Shown one piece after another: positions 1 to 8,727 of a stretch of 34,233 nucleotides of DNA. The DNA is taken from the NCBI GenBank assembly GCA_016213895.1, contig JACQZJ010000026.1:1-34233 (forward strand), read 5' to 3'. The notes below the pieces were generated by a model. The model did no database searches, was not told where the DNA came from, and saw only the letters and a list, made by a program, of their open reading frames with translations. Position 1 is the stretch's first letter. The number at the start of each line of letters is the position of its first letter. The translations under genes and the position numbers were made by a program. Origin of the DNA: Planctomycetota bacterium. GTDB lineage: Bacteria; Planctomycetota; B15-G4; JADJEK01.

Positions 1-294
1 ATCCGGGACGAACCGCTCCTGGTTTTCATCACCAACTACGGGCTCGCCGTCATCATGTTCGGCCTCTTCCTGTGGTCGAGGCGGGCGCCGCTGCCGGCCA
101 TCGTGACCGCTCTCTGCATCTACCTGGTGGTCCTGACGATCGGCGGCATCATCGATCCCGAGTCCATTCTCAAGGGGATCCTCATCAAGATCCTGGTGAT
201 CTGCGCGCTGCTCTCCGGCATGAAGGGAGCTCTGGCCGAACGGGCCGCCGCCGGGAGGGATGAGCAGAGGGCTCCGGGAGCGGCCTCGGCGTGA
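1..294 (+). CDS. Small integral membrane protein, 5' end outside window
   Basis: The reading frame is open from the first base, so the gene starts upstream. The visible 97 residues contain two to three hydrophobic segments (about residues 6-24, 30-52 and 58-72), separated by a short basic loop (WSRRAP) and a loop with a DPES motif, and end in a charged, Ala-rich tail. No catalytic motif is visible. The stop codon overlaps the GTG start of the CPBP protease gene by four bases (GTGA), which suggests translational coupling in one operon. I do not recognise the family; the function is unknown. Confidence 0.7.
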   Translation: MRDEPLLVFITNYGLAVIMFGLFLWSRRAPLPAIVTALCIYLVVLTIGGIIDPESILKGILIKILVICALLSGMKGALAERAAAGRDEQRAPGAASA

Positions 295-1121
295 GCGGCG
301 ACGGCGAGGCGCCGGACGACCGGACTGTCCCCGTGTGCCCCTATTGCGCCGCACCGGTCCGCGGCGGCGCCTTGTTCTGCACTCAGTGCGGCGCGTCTCT
401 CGGTGCCGGAGCGGAAGAGGTTCAGGGCGGCGGCGCGCGGCGTGCCTGCGCGCGGCGCGGACCGAGTCTCGACGTCGCGGGAGAGAGGCTGTGGCGGTCC
501 TTCGCTCCCGCTCTTTGGTTGTGGGTGCTGCTTCTCGCGACCTCGGGAGGCCTCGGTCTGCTGGCCCGCGTTCGGGACGTGTCCTCGCCCGCCTTCGACG
601 CCGCCTTCACCCTCATCGATGCGGTCATCGTCCTCTGGTTCTGCTCCGCGAACCGCGCGCGACTCCGTCCCCTGCTGGACCGCTCGGGCCTGGGCCGCCG
701 CACCTGGCACCTCCCGCTGCTCGGCTTCGCCGCGTTCCTGGTTTTCATGTGGGCCTACTTCCTGATCCTCGAGCTGCTGGGGGCAGAGGAGTTCCGGTAC
801 CTGGACGACTTCGAAGCGCACGGCTGGCCGCTCTGGTCGGCGCTGATCCTGTTCGCCCTCTGCCCCGCCGTTTTCGAGGAGCTGGCCTTCCGCGGCGTCA
901 TTATGTCCCGGCTCGAGGGCGTGATGACCCCGAAGGAGGCCCTCCTGGTGCAGGCCGGCATGTTCTCGGTCCTGCACTTCCTGCCGCTGATCTTCGCCAG
1001 CCACTTCATCCTCGGCCTGGCGTTCGGCCAGCTCCGGCGCATGACGGGGAGCCTCTACCCCGGAATGCTCCTGCACCTGGCGTGGAACGCGTGGGTCGTG
1101 ATGGCCGAGAGAATGGCCTGA
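291..1121 (+). CDS. CPBP (CAAX-type) intramembrane metalloprotease with N-terminal zinc ribbon
   Basis: The 276-residue protein opens with a zinc ribbon (C16-x2-C19 and C30-x2-C33), then about seven hydrophobic segments from residue 80 on. The CPBP/Abi signature is present: E196-E197 in an EELAFR motif with R201, H229 in an FSVLHF segment, and H262 with N266 in HLAWN. In this family the glutamates and histidines form the intramembrane active site, so the protein is probably active. CPBP members process prenylated proteins or peptides or act in bacteriocin self-immunity; the substrate here is unknown. The GTG start is supported by its GTGA overlap with the upstream membrane-protein gene. It ends three bases before the convergent WPLY lipoprotein gene. 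Confidence 0.88.
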   Translation: MSGDGEAPDDRTVPVCPYCAAPVRGGALFCTQCGASLGAGAEEVQGGGARRACARRGPSLDVAGERLWRSFAPALWLWVLLLATSGGLGLLARVRDVSSPAFDAAFTLIDAVIVLWFCSANRARLRPLLDRSGLGRRTWHLPLLGFAAFLVFMWAYFLILELLGAEEFRYLDDFEAHGWPLWSALILFALCPAVFEELAFRGVIMSRLEGVMTPKEALLVQAGMFSVLHFLPLIFASHFILGLAFGQLRRMTGSLYPGMLLHLAWNAWVVMAERMA

Positions 1122-1124
1122 GGC

Positions 1125-2018
1125 TCACGCCCGCGTGCGCTCGACGATCGGCAGGCCCAGGACGGACAGGGTGCGCATCCCGCTCTGGTCGAGGCGGTCG
1201 CCGAAGATCAGGAAGCGGCGGCGCAGGTCGATGACGTCGCCCCGCGCGTCGAACGATTCGTTGCGCTCGTAGATGGGCCAGAGCACGGTCAGGTTCGCCG
1301 TGCGCGTCGTGCCCTGACGGACCTCGGACCGCTCGAAGAACGGGTAGAGCGCCGTGGTCGACTCCTGCTGGCTCTCGACGCGGAGGTACGGCGCCAGCCA
1401 GAGCTTCCTGGCATCGGCCGCCTCCGACCTGGAGAACAGGGGCAGGAACCACTGCCGGTGCGACTTTCCGCCCCATGCGGCGCCGGCGGACAACACGTAG
1501 AGCTTCCGCGCGTTCCCCTCGCGCGCGTAGACGACCAAGGGGCAGACCACGCGGTCGACCTCTCCGCCGTTCGTGCGCCAGTAGACGCCGGGCAGGACGA
1601 CGCGGTGGCCGCCGGTCCGCAGATAGAAGGGCAGCACCAGCTGGAAGTCGCCCTCGATGTACGCCGGCGGCACGCCCAAGATGGTGCGCTCCGGCGTCTG
1701 GTGGATGAGCGGGAGGAGCGTGAAGCGGTCCTCCTGCGCGCTGTAGTAGAAGGGCGCGGCACGGACCAGGCGGCCTTCCGAGACCTTCACGAGCGGCCAG
1801 AGGACATGGTGGTCGCGGCCCTCGTTCGTCCGGCAGTAGAACGGGAAGACCAGCCGGAACGGGCCTTCGCGGACGTAGAGGGGATAGGCCACGGTGAGCG
1901 AGTCCTTGTCCCGTTCGTAGAGCGGCCACAGGTCCGTGCTGGCGCACGCGCACAGCGCGGCCGCGGCGGACGCCAGGACGAGACTTCGAGCAAGCAAGAG
2001 GGTGAAGCGCGTGGACAT
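1125..2018 (-). CDS. WPLY/FPFY-repeat lipoprotein, function unknown
   Basis: The start is set at an ATG preceded seven bases upstream by AAGGAGG; the frame stays open further upstream without a good ribosome site. The 297-residue product begins with a signal peptide ending in ALCAC, a plausible lipobox. The mature part is built from about ten recurring units of roughly 20-30 residues centred on W/Y-P-L/F-Y/F followed by a charged turn, such as WPLYERDKDS, YPLYVREGP, FPFYCRTNEG, APFYYSAQED, YPFFERSEV and WPIYERNES. The pattern suggests a repetitive beta-structured envelope lipoprotein. I know of no assigned function for such proteins. It is convergent with the CPBP protease gene. Confidence 0.75.
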   Translation of the reverse strand: MSTRFTLLLARSLVLASAAAALCACASTDLWPLYERDKDSLTVAYPLYVREGPFRLVFPFYCRTNEGRDHHVLWPLVKVSEGRLVRAAPFYYSAQEDRFTLLPLIHQTPERTILGVPPAYIEGDFQLVLPFYLRTGGHRVVLPGVYWRTNGGEVDRVVCPLVVYAREGNARKLYVLSAGAAWGGKSHRQWFLPLFSRSEAADARKLWLAPYLRVESQQESTTALYPFFERSEVRQGTTRTANLTVLWPIYERNESFDARGDVIDLRRRFLIFGDRLDQSGMRTLSVLGLPIVERTRA

Positions 2019-2144
2019 CTGAGCCTCCTTGGCGAGGTCATGGGTGATGCACGCCGGGAGTCGATGCATGCGCCATGCCGCGCCGCAAAGCCTTGTGGAT
2101 TCACGTGTTGTCTGGAAGAGGCCTTCCACCAGCCGTACGCCTCG

Positions 2145-2160
2145 TGTACAGCGCTGTACA
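2145..2160. promoter_or_regulatory. Perfect 16-bp palindrome, candidate operator
   Basis: TGTACAGCGCTGTACA is a perfect inverted repeat in the 302-base divergent region between the WPLY lipoprotein gene and the FG-GAP stub. Its TGTACAGC half-site recurs upstream of the YddG-like gene about 1.3 kb away, which favours a dimeric repressor or activator site over chance. No regulator gene is adjacent. Apart from this palindrome I see nothing recognisable in the intergenic stretch 2019-2320. Confidence 0.45.
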
Positions 2161-2320
2161 CCAGATGCTCAGGGCCCGAGACAGCCGCCACGCACGCGGC
2201 GCCGCGAAACCGGGATTTCGGGATTCCCGCGAAGCAACGGCGCGACAAACGCGCTTCTCGCCCTGGCAGCGCCGCGGGCGGGGGGTCCGCGCGCGCATCG
2301 TCCAGCGAGGAGGTTTCATC

Positions 2321-2473
2321 ATGGCGAGGACGGTGCTTCTCGCCGGGCTGTTCGCCGGCCTGCTCTCGGGCGCGGCCGGCGCCGGGGACGTCAACAAGGA
2401 CGGTTACGCCGATGTCATCGCCGGCGCGCATGGCTTCTCCACCACGAACGGCGTGAACATCGACATCCACTGA
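2321..2473 (+). CDS. 50-residue exported FG-GAP-repeat stub
   Basis: A strong AGGAGG lies seven bases before the ATG. The product is a clean signal peptide (about residues 1-21, ending AAGA) followed by DVNKDGYADVIAGAHG, the calcium-binding core of an FG-GAP/beta-propeller repeat. It then stops after about 14 more residues. FG-GAP proteins normally carry several such repeats over hundreds of residues, so this looks like the 5' remnant of a longer secreted protein, cut off by a stop just before the convergent exporter gene. A genuine short peptide cannot be excluded, because start signals and leader are intact. Confidence 0.5.
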   Translation: MARTVLLAGLFAGLLSGAAGAGDVNKDGYADVIAGAHGFSTTNGVNIDIH

Positions 2474-2492
2474 GCGCGGCGCCGCGCTCCCT

Positions 2493-3434
2493 TCAGGCGC
2501 GCGCGCGCTCCGTGACCGCACTCCAGGTCAGGAACGACCCGACCACGACGAGCAGGCAGCCGGCCCAGAACCACGCCCCCGGCGCGACGCGCAAGTAGGC
2601 GCAGGCCACGAGGGTCGCGAGCAGGGGCGTGAAGTAGGAACAGGCCGCGACCAGGACCACGTCGCCCTTCCTCATGGCGTGGTCCCAGAGCACGTAGCCC
2701 GCTGCGGTGAAGAAGCCGAGCACGCCGGCCTCGGCGCAGGCACGCGCGGTGAACGCGCCCTCCTCGGGGTGAAGCAGGCAAAGCGCCAGGAGCACGAGGC
2801 CGCTGGCCGGCAGAAAGAGCAGCACGCCGCCCCGCACCTCGCCGCCCGCGAGGCGGCGCGTCAGGTTCGAGTAGAGGGCCCAGGACAGCGCGGCCACGAA
2901 CGCGAGGGAGTAGGCCGCGGGGTTGCCGGCCGCGTTCGCCGCGAAGGACGACCAGGAGGCCACCGCGCCCTGGGTCATGCCGAGGCAAACGCCGAGCAGC
3001 GCGAGGAGCATGCCCGGAACCGCGAGGAAGCGCGCGCGCGTGCCGAGCAGGAGCAGCGAGAAGAGGATCGTGAGGGGGCACCACAGGTAGTTGACCAGGC
3101 CGACCTCGAGCGCCTGGCGCCGGTCTTCCGCGAGCCCGAGGGCCAGGTAGAAGGCGAGCATGTAGAGCACGAAGAGGAGGCCGCAGGCGAGGAGGTAGCG
3201 CCGCGGCAGGCGCCGGATCTCGCCGAGCGCGCGCGGGGCGAAGGCGAGCCAAGCGAGCGCGAGCGCGCCGGCCACGAGCTGCGCCGCGGCCGCGGCCGCG
3301 AGGCGGCCGACCTGCTCGGTGAGGCTGCGCGCGAGCGCGATGGTCGTGCTCCAGAGCAGGATTGCTCCCAGACCACACAGCGTGGCGCGGTCGAGCCTCG
3401 GGCGGCGGCCGAGAGATCCTGGCGTGGCAGTCAT
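2493..3434 (-). CDS. yddG: DMT-superfamily exporter, YddG-like (aromatic amino acid efflux)
   Basis: The 313-residue protein has about ten hydrophobic segments arranged as two EamA halves. It matches E. coli YddG, as I recall it, across its length: ATLCGLGAILLWST near the N-terminus, QALEVGLVNYLWCPLTILF around residues 105-125, PGMLLALLGVCLG, and GSYFTP-type residues (CSYFTPLLA) near the C-terminus. YddG exports aromatic amino acids and some toxic analogues across the inner membrane. The start was chosen because MT...RATLxGL aligns with the YddG N-terminus; an in-frame ATG 11 codons upstream has no better ribosome site. The gene is divergent from the TPR gene and has paired TGTACA half-sites in its promoter region. 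The substrate is inferred from homology only. Confidence 0.82.
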   Translation of the reverse strand: MTATPGSLGRRPRLDRATLCGLGAILLWSTTIALARSLTEQVGRLAAAAAAQLVAGALALAWLAFAPRALGEIRRLPRRYLLACGLLFVLYMLAFYLALGLAEDRRQALEVGLVNYLWCPLTILFSLLLLGTRARFLAVPGMLLALLGVCLGMTQGAVASWSSFAANAAGNPAAYSLAFVAALSWALYSNLTRRLAGGEVRGGVLLFLPASGLVLLALCLLHPEEGAFTARACAEAGVLGFFTAAGYVLWDHAMRKGDVVLVAACSYFTPLLATLVACAYLRVAPGAWFWAGCLLVVVGSFLTWSAVTERARA

Positions 3435-3475
3435 GTGCAGAAGAGGCCGCCGCGGGGCGAGGAACATACATGGGA

Positions 3476-3502
3476 TGTACAGCACCCCTCGTCGCTTGTA
3501 CA
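3476..3502. promoter_or_regulatory. Paired TGTACA half-sites, candidate operator
   Basis: TGTACAGC and GCTTGTACA face each other across ten bases, directly upstream of the YddG-like start and within the 256-base divergent region shared with the TPR gene. The half-site is the same as in the perfect palindrome at 2145-2160. One regulator controlling both regions is an inference from this recurrence. The rest of 3435-3690 shows only the ribosome site of the TPR gene. Confidence 0.35.
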
Positions 3503-3690
3503 GGCGCGGTTTTGGGAGAGTCTGGTACGCCGCACGCAGAGCCGCTTCCAAGAAGTCGCAGCATCCTGCGGATGAAGTACTTGCAGCGAAACCGATGCCT
3601 GTTCTGGCCGTTCCTCCGGCCGCTGCTTGGGTTGGCACGCGGCGTGCGTTTCGTCCAGAGGCATCCCAAACCACACGAGGAGAATGTGAC

Positions 3691-4728
3691 ATGAGAAACG
3701 TGACCATCGTGGCGCCGGCGCTCCTGCTGGGCCTGGCGCTTCCCGCGGCGTGCGCCGCCACGGACGTCAAGGCCGCTCAAGCCGGGGACAAGGTCCAGGA
3801 GGCGTACCGCCTCAGGATCGACGGCAAGGTGGACGAGGCGAAGCAGGCGCTCGACGCCGAGGTGGCGGCGCACCCGGACAGCGCCGCAGCCTGGTTCGAG
3901 CTGTCGCGGCTCGACTTCTACCGCAGCCTGCGCGAGGGCGAGGGCGGGAAGGGCATGGACCAGGCGCAGGTGGAGGTCGAGAAGGCCGTGGAGCTGGCTC
4001 CGGACAACGCGCGCTACCACGCGTGGGCGGGCCAGCTGGCGATGTACTGCGCGATCGGCAAGGCCCATTCGAAGAAGATGGACGACGTGCGCGCGCAGAT
4101 GAAGAAGGCGGCGGACGCGCTCGAGCAGGCGATCGCCAAGGAGCCGGGTCGCGACGAGGCGCGGCTGCTGCTGGTCTACCTCTACGGCAACAACCCGCCC
4201 GATCTGGGCGGCGACCGCGACAAGGCCGAGGCGCAGGTCAAGGCGCTGGAGGCGCGCTCGCCCGTGCTCGGGACCAAGGCGCGCTGCGACTTCTCGGTGG
4301 AGGAGCCGGCGGAGAGGATCGCGCTCTGGCAGGGCCTGGCGGAGAAGCTCTCGCAGGACCCGGCCGTGCACGAGAACCTCGCGCACGAGTACGCGCGGAG
4401 CGGCGACGACGACAAGGCGGTCGCCGAGGCGGACCGGGCGCTCGCGCTGGATCCGGCGCGTGTCCGGGTGCTGCTCGACGTGGGTCTCGCGCTCGGCCAC
4501 GCCAAGAGCCTCGATCCGGCGGAGACCCTCGTCCAGCGCTACCTCGATAACGCTGGCTCCGAGCCGGCCGCTCTGCGAGCCTACGGCCAGTTTCTGCTCG
4601 GGAAGCTCCAGGACATGAAGGGCGACAAGGAGGCCATCGGCGCCGCGCTGAAGAAGGCGCGCGAGATCGATCCGTACTGCTGGTTCACCATGCAGCCGCC
4701 GGCGCCGGAGCTGTTCGAGGCGCTGTAG
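3691..4728 (+). CDS. Periplasmic TPR protein
   Basis: GAGGAGA precedes the ATG by eight bases. The first 22 residues form a signal peptide (ALLLGLALPAACA). The remaining protein of about 320 residues is helical with TPR-type units: one near residues 30-70 (AYRLRIDGKVDEAKQALDAEVAAHPDSAAAWFELSRL), one at about 85-110 (EKAVELAPDNARYHAWAGQLAM), one at about 225-260 (ENLAHEYARSGDDDKAVAEADRALALDPARV), and a last one before the C-terminus. TPRs mediate protein-protein contacts; the partner is unknown. It is transcribed away from the exporter gene and is followed by a 560-base stretch with no intact gene. Confidence 0.8.
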   Translation: MRNVTIVAPALLLGLALPAACAATDVKAAQAGDKVQEAYRLRIDGKVDEAKQALDAEVAAHPDSAAAWFELSRLDFYRSLREGEGGKGMDQAQVEVEKAVELAPDNARYHAWAGQLAMYCAIGKAHSKKMDDVRAQMKKAADALEQAIAKEPGRDEARLLLVYLYGNNPPDLGGDRDKAEAQVKALEARSPVLGTKARCDFSVEEPAERIALWQGLAEKLSQDPAVHENLAHEYARSGDDDKAVAEADRALALDPARVRVLLDVGLALGHAKSLDPAETLVQRYLDNAGSEPAALRAYGQFLLGKLQDMKGDKEAIGAALKKAREIDPYCWFTMQPPAPELFEAL

Positions 4729-4857
4729 CCGGGAAACCGGGGAAGGAGGGAGCACGCCCGGCGCGGGACGGGCGGCTGGATCGAATGCGGTCCGGCGGCT
4801 CGTCCCGCGCCCTTTGGCGCTACAGTGAACGCTCGCGACGGAGCGGACGAGGGCGGC

Positions 4858-5107
4858 ATGGGCGAGAGCGAACGAGAGCAGGTGACGATTGCGCGCATGT
4901 GCGGCCGTTTGGCGGTATTCGCGGCCGTGCTGCTTTGCCTGGACCTGTTGGTCGGGCGACGGACACACATTGGTGGTCAACGTGGGAGAAGAGGAGAGCC
5001 TGCAGCTCCTTGATGTCGATGAACATCAAGTCTTGATTCTCAGGGAGAGCACGTACGGCTGGGACCTGAGCTGGGCTCCGATGGCGAGGCCGTTTCCTGA
5101 GAGATGA
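4858..5107 (+). pseudogene. Possible frameshifted small exported-protein gene
   Basis: In the 564-base stretch between the TPR and acylase genes, one frame encodes MGESEREQVTIARMCGRLAVFAAVLLCLDLLVG, which looks like a leader with a hydrophobic core. The next frame takes over near 4950-4970 with VVNVGEEESLQLLDVDEHQV and runs to a TGA at 5105-5107. One base shift would join them into a protein of about 83 residues. Two complementary fragments in order suggest decay or a sequencing slip, but both are short and in GC-rich DNA, so chance is a real alternative. The remainder of 4729-5292 holds only a hairpin (5009-5030). Confidence 0.25.
5009..5030. repeat. Inverted repeat, 8-bp arms, 6-base loop
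   Basis: Arms CTTGATGT and ACATCAAG are perfectly complementary around CGATGA. There is no T-run after it on either strand, so a rho-independent terminator is not supported. It lies inside the possible decayed frame at 4858-5107. Confidence 0.4.
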
Positions 5108-5292
5108 GCAGCCGTCACTGCCGGCACGGGTGCTAGGACGCGGCCAGAGCGGTGGCTGCGAGGGGATGCTCGCTCGGTGGCCACGGTGGCCGGCAGGTCG
5201 ATACCCGAGAGCGACGGGAGCCGGCGCGCGGTGGTAGCATCGCCGCCCCCCGGCGCCGATCGCACGGCGCGGCGACCAGGCGGAGAGACACG

Positions 5293-7434
5293 ATGGCCAC
5301 GCGTTTCCTGCTCGTTCTGCTCCTTCTGTCCGGCTGCAGCCCGCTCGCTCCGCAGGCCGCCTTGGCAAGAAGGGGCGCGGCGGAGGAAGAGCGGGCGCGG
5401 CTCGAGGCGCGGTCGCAGGCGGTCACGATCCACCGCGACGAGTACGGCGTGCCGCACGTGTACGCCGACACGGACGCGAACGCGGTCTTCGGCTACGTGT
5501 ACGCGCGCGCCGAGGACGAGTTCGAGCGCATGGAGCAGAGCCTGCTCGGCCTCCTCGGCCGCTCGGCCGAAGTCACCGGCGAGGCCGGGGTTGCGAGCGA
5601 CCGGGTGGTTCTCGCCCTCGAGATCCCGCGGCGCGCGCGGGAGACGTACGCGGCGCTCCCCCCGGACGTGCGCGCTCTCTGCGACGCGGGCGCGGACGCC
5701 TTGAACTTCTACCTGCTGAAGCACCCCGAGACGAAGCGCCTGCTCCTCGACCGCTTCGAGCCCTGGTACTTCATCGCGGACAACTACTCGTTCAACGTGG
5801 CCATGCTGGTCATGCCCGAGGGGCAGCGGCTCCTCGGGCGCGGGCAGGAAGGCCAGGAGAGCGAGAAGCGCGCCCCGCCCGCGGACGAGCGCGCTCAGGA
5901 CGGCTCCAACATGTGGGCGATCGGCCCGCAGAAGAGCGCCAGCGGCAAGGCCATGCTCTTCATCAACCCGCACATCCCGCTGCACGAGCTGTACGAGGGG
6001 CATCTGCACAGCGACGCCGGGTGGGACTTCGCGGGCGGCAACGCCTACGGCGGCGGGCTCTTCCCGATCATCGGCCACAACGAGCACCTGGGCTGGAGCT
6101 TCACGGTCAACTACGTGGACATCCTCGACGTGTACGCCGAGACCTTCGACCACCCGGATGACCCGGACTCCTACCGCTACGGAGACGGCTGGCGAAAGGC
6201 GACGGTCTGGAAGGAGACCGTGAAGGTAAAGACCGAGGGCGGCTTCGAGGAACGCGCGCTCACCCTGAAGAAGACGCACCACGGCCCCATCCTGGGTGAG
6301 AAGGACGGCCGCCAGCTCGCCGTGCGCATCGCCCGGATGGAGGAGAACAACATGCTGCGCCAGCTCTACGCCATGAGCAGGGCGCGGAACGTGGAGGAGT
6401 TCAAGCAGGCCGCCTCCCTGCTGGGCATCGTCTTCCACAACCTGATGTGCGCGGACAGCGCCGGGAACATCTACTACGTCTACAACGCCGCGATCCCCCG
6501 GCGCGACCCGTCCTTCGCGTGGGGCGAGGTCCTGGACGGCTCCGACTCGGCGACCGAATGGCAGGGCTATCACTCCCTCGACGAGCTGCCGCAGGTGCAA
6601 AACCCCGAGTGCGGCTGGATGCAGAACTGCAACTCGTCGCCCTTCGTCACCGCGGCCGACACGAACCCGCGGCGCGAAGACTTCCCCTCCTACATGGCCA
6701 CGGACCCGAGCGATCCGCGCGTGGCCATGTCGCGGAGCATCCTCTCCGGCAAGGAGACCTTTACGTTCGAGGAATGGGCCAGGGCCGCCTTCGACACGCA
6801 CGTGCACGAGGCGGACCACTGGGTCGAGCGGATCGTCCTGGCCTGCGAGAAGAGCGACGGGCGGCTCGCCGAGGCAACGGCGCTGCTCGCCGAGTGGGAT
6901 CGCTCCATCTCCCTGGATTCCACGGCCGCGACGCTCTTCCTGCTCTGGTTCGAGAGCCTGGCTGCGCAGCTTCTTGCCGGCGAGCCGGCGGACGAGAAGA
7001 TCCGCGAGGGACTCGAAGCCGTGCTCGCGCTGCTGGAGGGGCGCTTCGGCGCCTGGCGCGTGCCCTGGGGCGACATCAACCGCCACCAGCGCCGCGACCT
7101 GCGCTCAGGCGAGGCCTTCAGCGACGAGCGCGCGAGCTGGCCGTGCCTCGGCGGCCACGGCGTGGCCGGCGTCTGCTTCTGCTTCCTGGCGAAGACTCCC
7201 GAGGGGTGCAAGCGGCGCTACGGCTTCCACGGCCACTCGTTCGTGAGCGTGGTGGAGTTCGGCGACACGGTGCGCGCCCTGTCCATCGTGCCCTTCGGCG
7301 TGAGCCGCGACCCGGCCTCGCCGCACTACGCCGACCAGGCGCCGCTCTACGCGCGCGGCGAGTTCAAGCCGGCCTGGTTCGAGCTGGAGGAGATCCAGGC
7401 CCACCTCGAACGCTCGTACCACCCGGGGGAGTAG
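5293..7434 (+). CDS. Penicillin acylase family (Ntn-hydrolase) lipoprotein
   Basis: The 713-residue protein has a signal peptide with lipobox LSGC (about residue 14), so it should be anchored in the envelope. The mature N-terminal part starts with [37 protein letters not shown], the canonical alpha-chain start of penicillin acylases. A linker then leads to [10 protein letters not shown], where the serine (about residue 206) would be the N-terminal nucleophile exposed by autoproteolysis. [17 protein letters not shown] follows, with beta-chain motifs such as HHGPIL. The family hydrolyses amide bonds, including beta-lactam side chains, acyl-homoserine lactones and acylated peptides; the substrate is unknown. 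All key motifs are intact. The ATG has GGAGA nearby. It is convergent with the broken isocitrate dehydrogenase gene, seven bases away. Confidence 0.9.
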   Translation: MATRFLLVLLLLSGCSPLAPQAALARRGAAEEERARLEARSQAVTIHRDEYGVPHVYADTDANAVFGYVYARAEDEFERMEQSLLGLLGRSAEVTGEAGVASDRVVLALEIPRRARETYAALPPDVRALCDAGADALNFYLLKHPETKRLLLDRFEPWYFIADNYSFNVAMLVMPEGQRLLGRGQEGQESEKRAPPADERAQDGSNMWAIGPQKSASGKAMLFINPHIPLHELYEGHLHSDAGWDFAGGNAYGGGLFPIIGHNEHLGWSFTVNYVDILDVYAETFDHPDDPDSYRYGDGWRKATVWKETVKVKTEGGFEERALTLKKTHHGPILGEKDGRQLAVRIARMEENNMLRQLYAMSRARNVEEFKQAASLLGIVFHNLMCADSAGNIYYVYNAAIPRRDPSFAWGEVLDGSDSATEWQGYHSLDELPQVQNPECGWMQNCNSSPFVTAADTNPRREDFPSYMATDPSDPRVAMSRSILSGKETFTFEEWARAAFDTHVHEADHWVERIVLACEKSDGRLAEATALLAEWDRSISLDSTAATLFLLWFESLAAQLLAGEPADEKIREGLEAVLALLEGRFGAWRVPWGDINRHQRRDLRSGEAFSDERASWPCLGGHGVAGVCFCFLAKTPEGCKRRYGFHGHSFVSVVEFGDTVRALSIVPFGVSRDPASPHYADQAPLYARGEFKPAWFELEEIQAHLERSYHPGE

Positions 7435-7440
7435 CGGCGT

Positions 7441-8564
7441 CTACATGCGCTCGATGATCGCCTGGCCGAAGCCGGAGCAGGAGACCTCGGTCACGCCCTT
7501 GCGGCCCTCGGCCTTCATCAGGCGCGCCAGGTCGTAGGTGACCTGCCCGTCCTTGATGGCCTTTGCCATGCCGCGCATGATCAGCTCGGCCGCCTCGGGC
7601 CAGCCGATGTGGCGCAGCATCATCTCGGCCGAGAGGATGAGCGAGCCCGGGTTGACCTTGTTCAGGCCGGTGTACTTGGGGGCCGTGCCGTGCGTGGCCT
7701 CGAACATCGCGACCTCGTCGCCGATGTTGGCGCCCGGGCCCAAGCCCAGCCCGCCGACCAGGGCGATGGCCGCGTCCGACAGGTAGTCGCCGTTCAGGTT
7801 GGGCAGCGCGAGCACGCTGTACTCGCCGGGGCGCGTCTGGATCTGCTGGAAGATCGAGTCGGCGATGCGGTCCTTCACCAGCACGCGGCCCGCGGGCATC
7901 TTGCCGTCCAGCTCCTCCCACAGCTTCTTCTCGGTGACCGTCACGTCGCCGAACTCCTCGGCGGCCACCTCGTAGCCCCACTTGCGAAGTCGTGGCCGGC
8001 GTACACGTCCTCGGTGTTCTCGCGGAAGAGGATGAAGTCCACCTGCTGGGCGTAGCGGTTCGGCGCGGGCACGCCCTCGAAGTAGCGCACCGGCCGCACG
8101 CAGGCGTAGAGGTCCATCTTCTGGCGCAAGCCGACGTTGATCGAGCGGAAGCGCTTGGCCACGCCGTCTTGCTTGCCGCACTTCTCGCACGCCCCGCCCT
8201 GGTACTGCTGGTGGGCGCAGTGCAGGCAGACGTGCGTCTCCTCGCCGATGGGCGTGGTGAACGGCCCCTTGATCGCCACCTTCAGGTGGGTGATGGCGTC
8301 GATCGACTCCTGCGGCAGCACCTCGCCGTAGCGGTTGAGGCCCTCGAGGCCGCAGTAGACCGGGCACCAGGCGATCTTGCGCTTGCCGCCGTAGGCCTTG
8401 TCCACGGCCGCGTCGACGACCGCCTCGGCCGCCGGGAAGATGTCCAGCCCGATGCCGTCTCCCCTGAGCTTGCCGATGATCGGGTGGTTGCCGACCTGGA
8501 GCTTGCCGTCGCGGACCTGGATGAGATCGCCCTTGGGGATCGTGACGTGCTGGAACTGGCTCAT
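7441..8564 (-). pseudogene. icd: Isocitrate dehydrogenase (NADP), internally deleted and frameshifted, with Cys4 insert
   Basis: The N-terminal part (8564 down to about 7985) reads [17 protein letters not shown] through [28 protein letters not shown] and [11 protein letters not shown]. The C-terminal part (about 7980 to 7441, another frame) resumes at [12 protein letters not shown] and continues with [29 protein letters not shown] and [18 protein letters not shown]. Compared with E. coli Icd, roughly 70-75 residues between YAG and KWGY are missing, including the VHKGNI segment with the catalytic lysine, and the junction shifts frame. The gene as read cannot give active enzyme; an assembly error is the main alternative. 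Before RSINV there is also an insert with CLHC-x9-CEKC, absent from E. coli Icd and resembling a small zinc ribbon. GAGAGGA provides a ribosome site, so the gene was expressed until recently. Confidence 0.85.
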
Positions 8565-8727
8565 GGCGTCCTCTCGGATCGTGGGTTCTCTACGCTCGTC
8601 TGCGCGCGCATGCGAAACGGGCCATCTTGCCCGGGAGGCGCGCGCGGGTCAAGGTGGCTCGTGCCCGCGACCGGGCGGCGCGCCTCGGGCGACGCCGCGT
8701 GTCCGTCCAGGTCGGAGGAACCCGCCC

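Noticed and set aside
5009-5030. Rho-independent terminator
   Set aside because: The hairpin has no T-run on either strand and does not follow a gene end closely.
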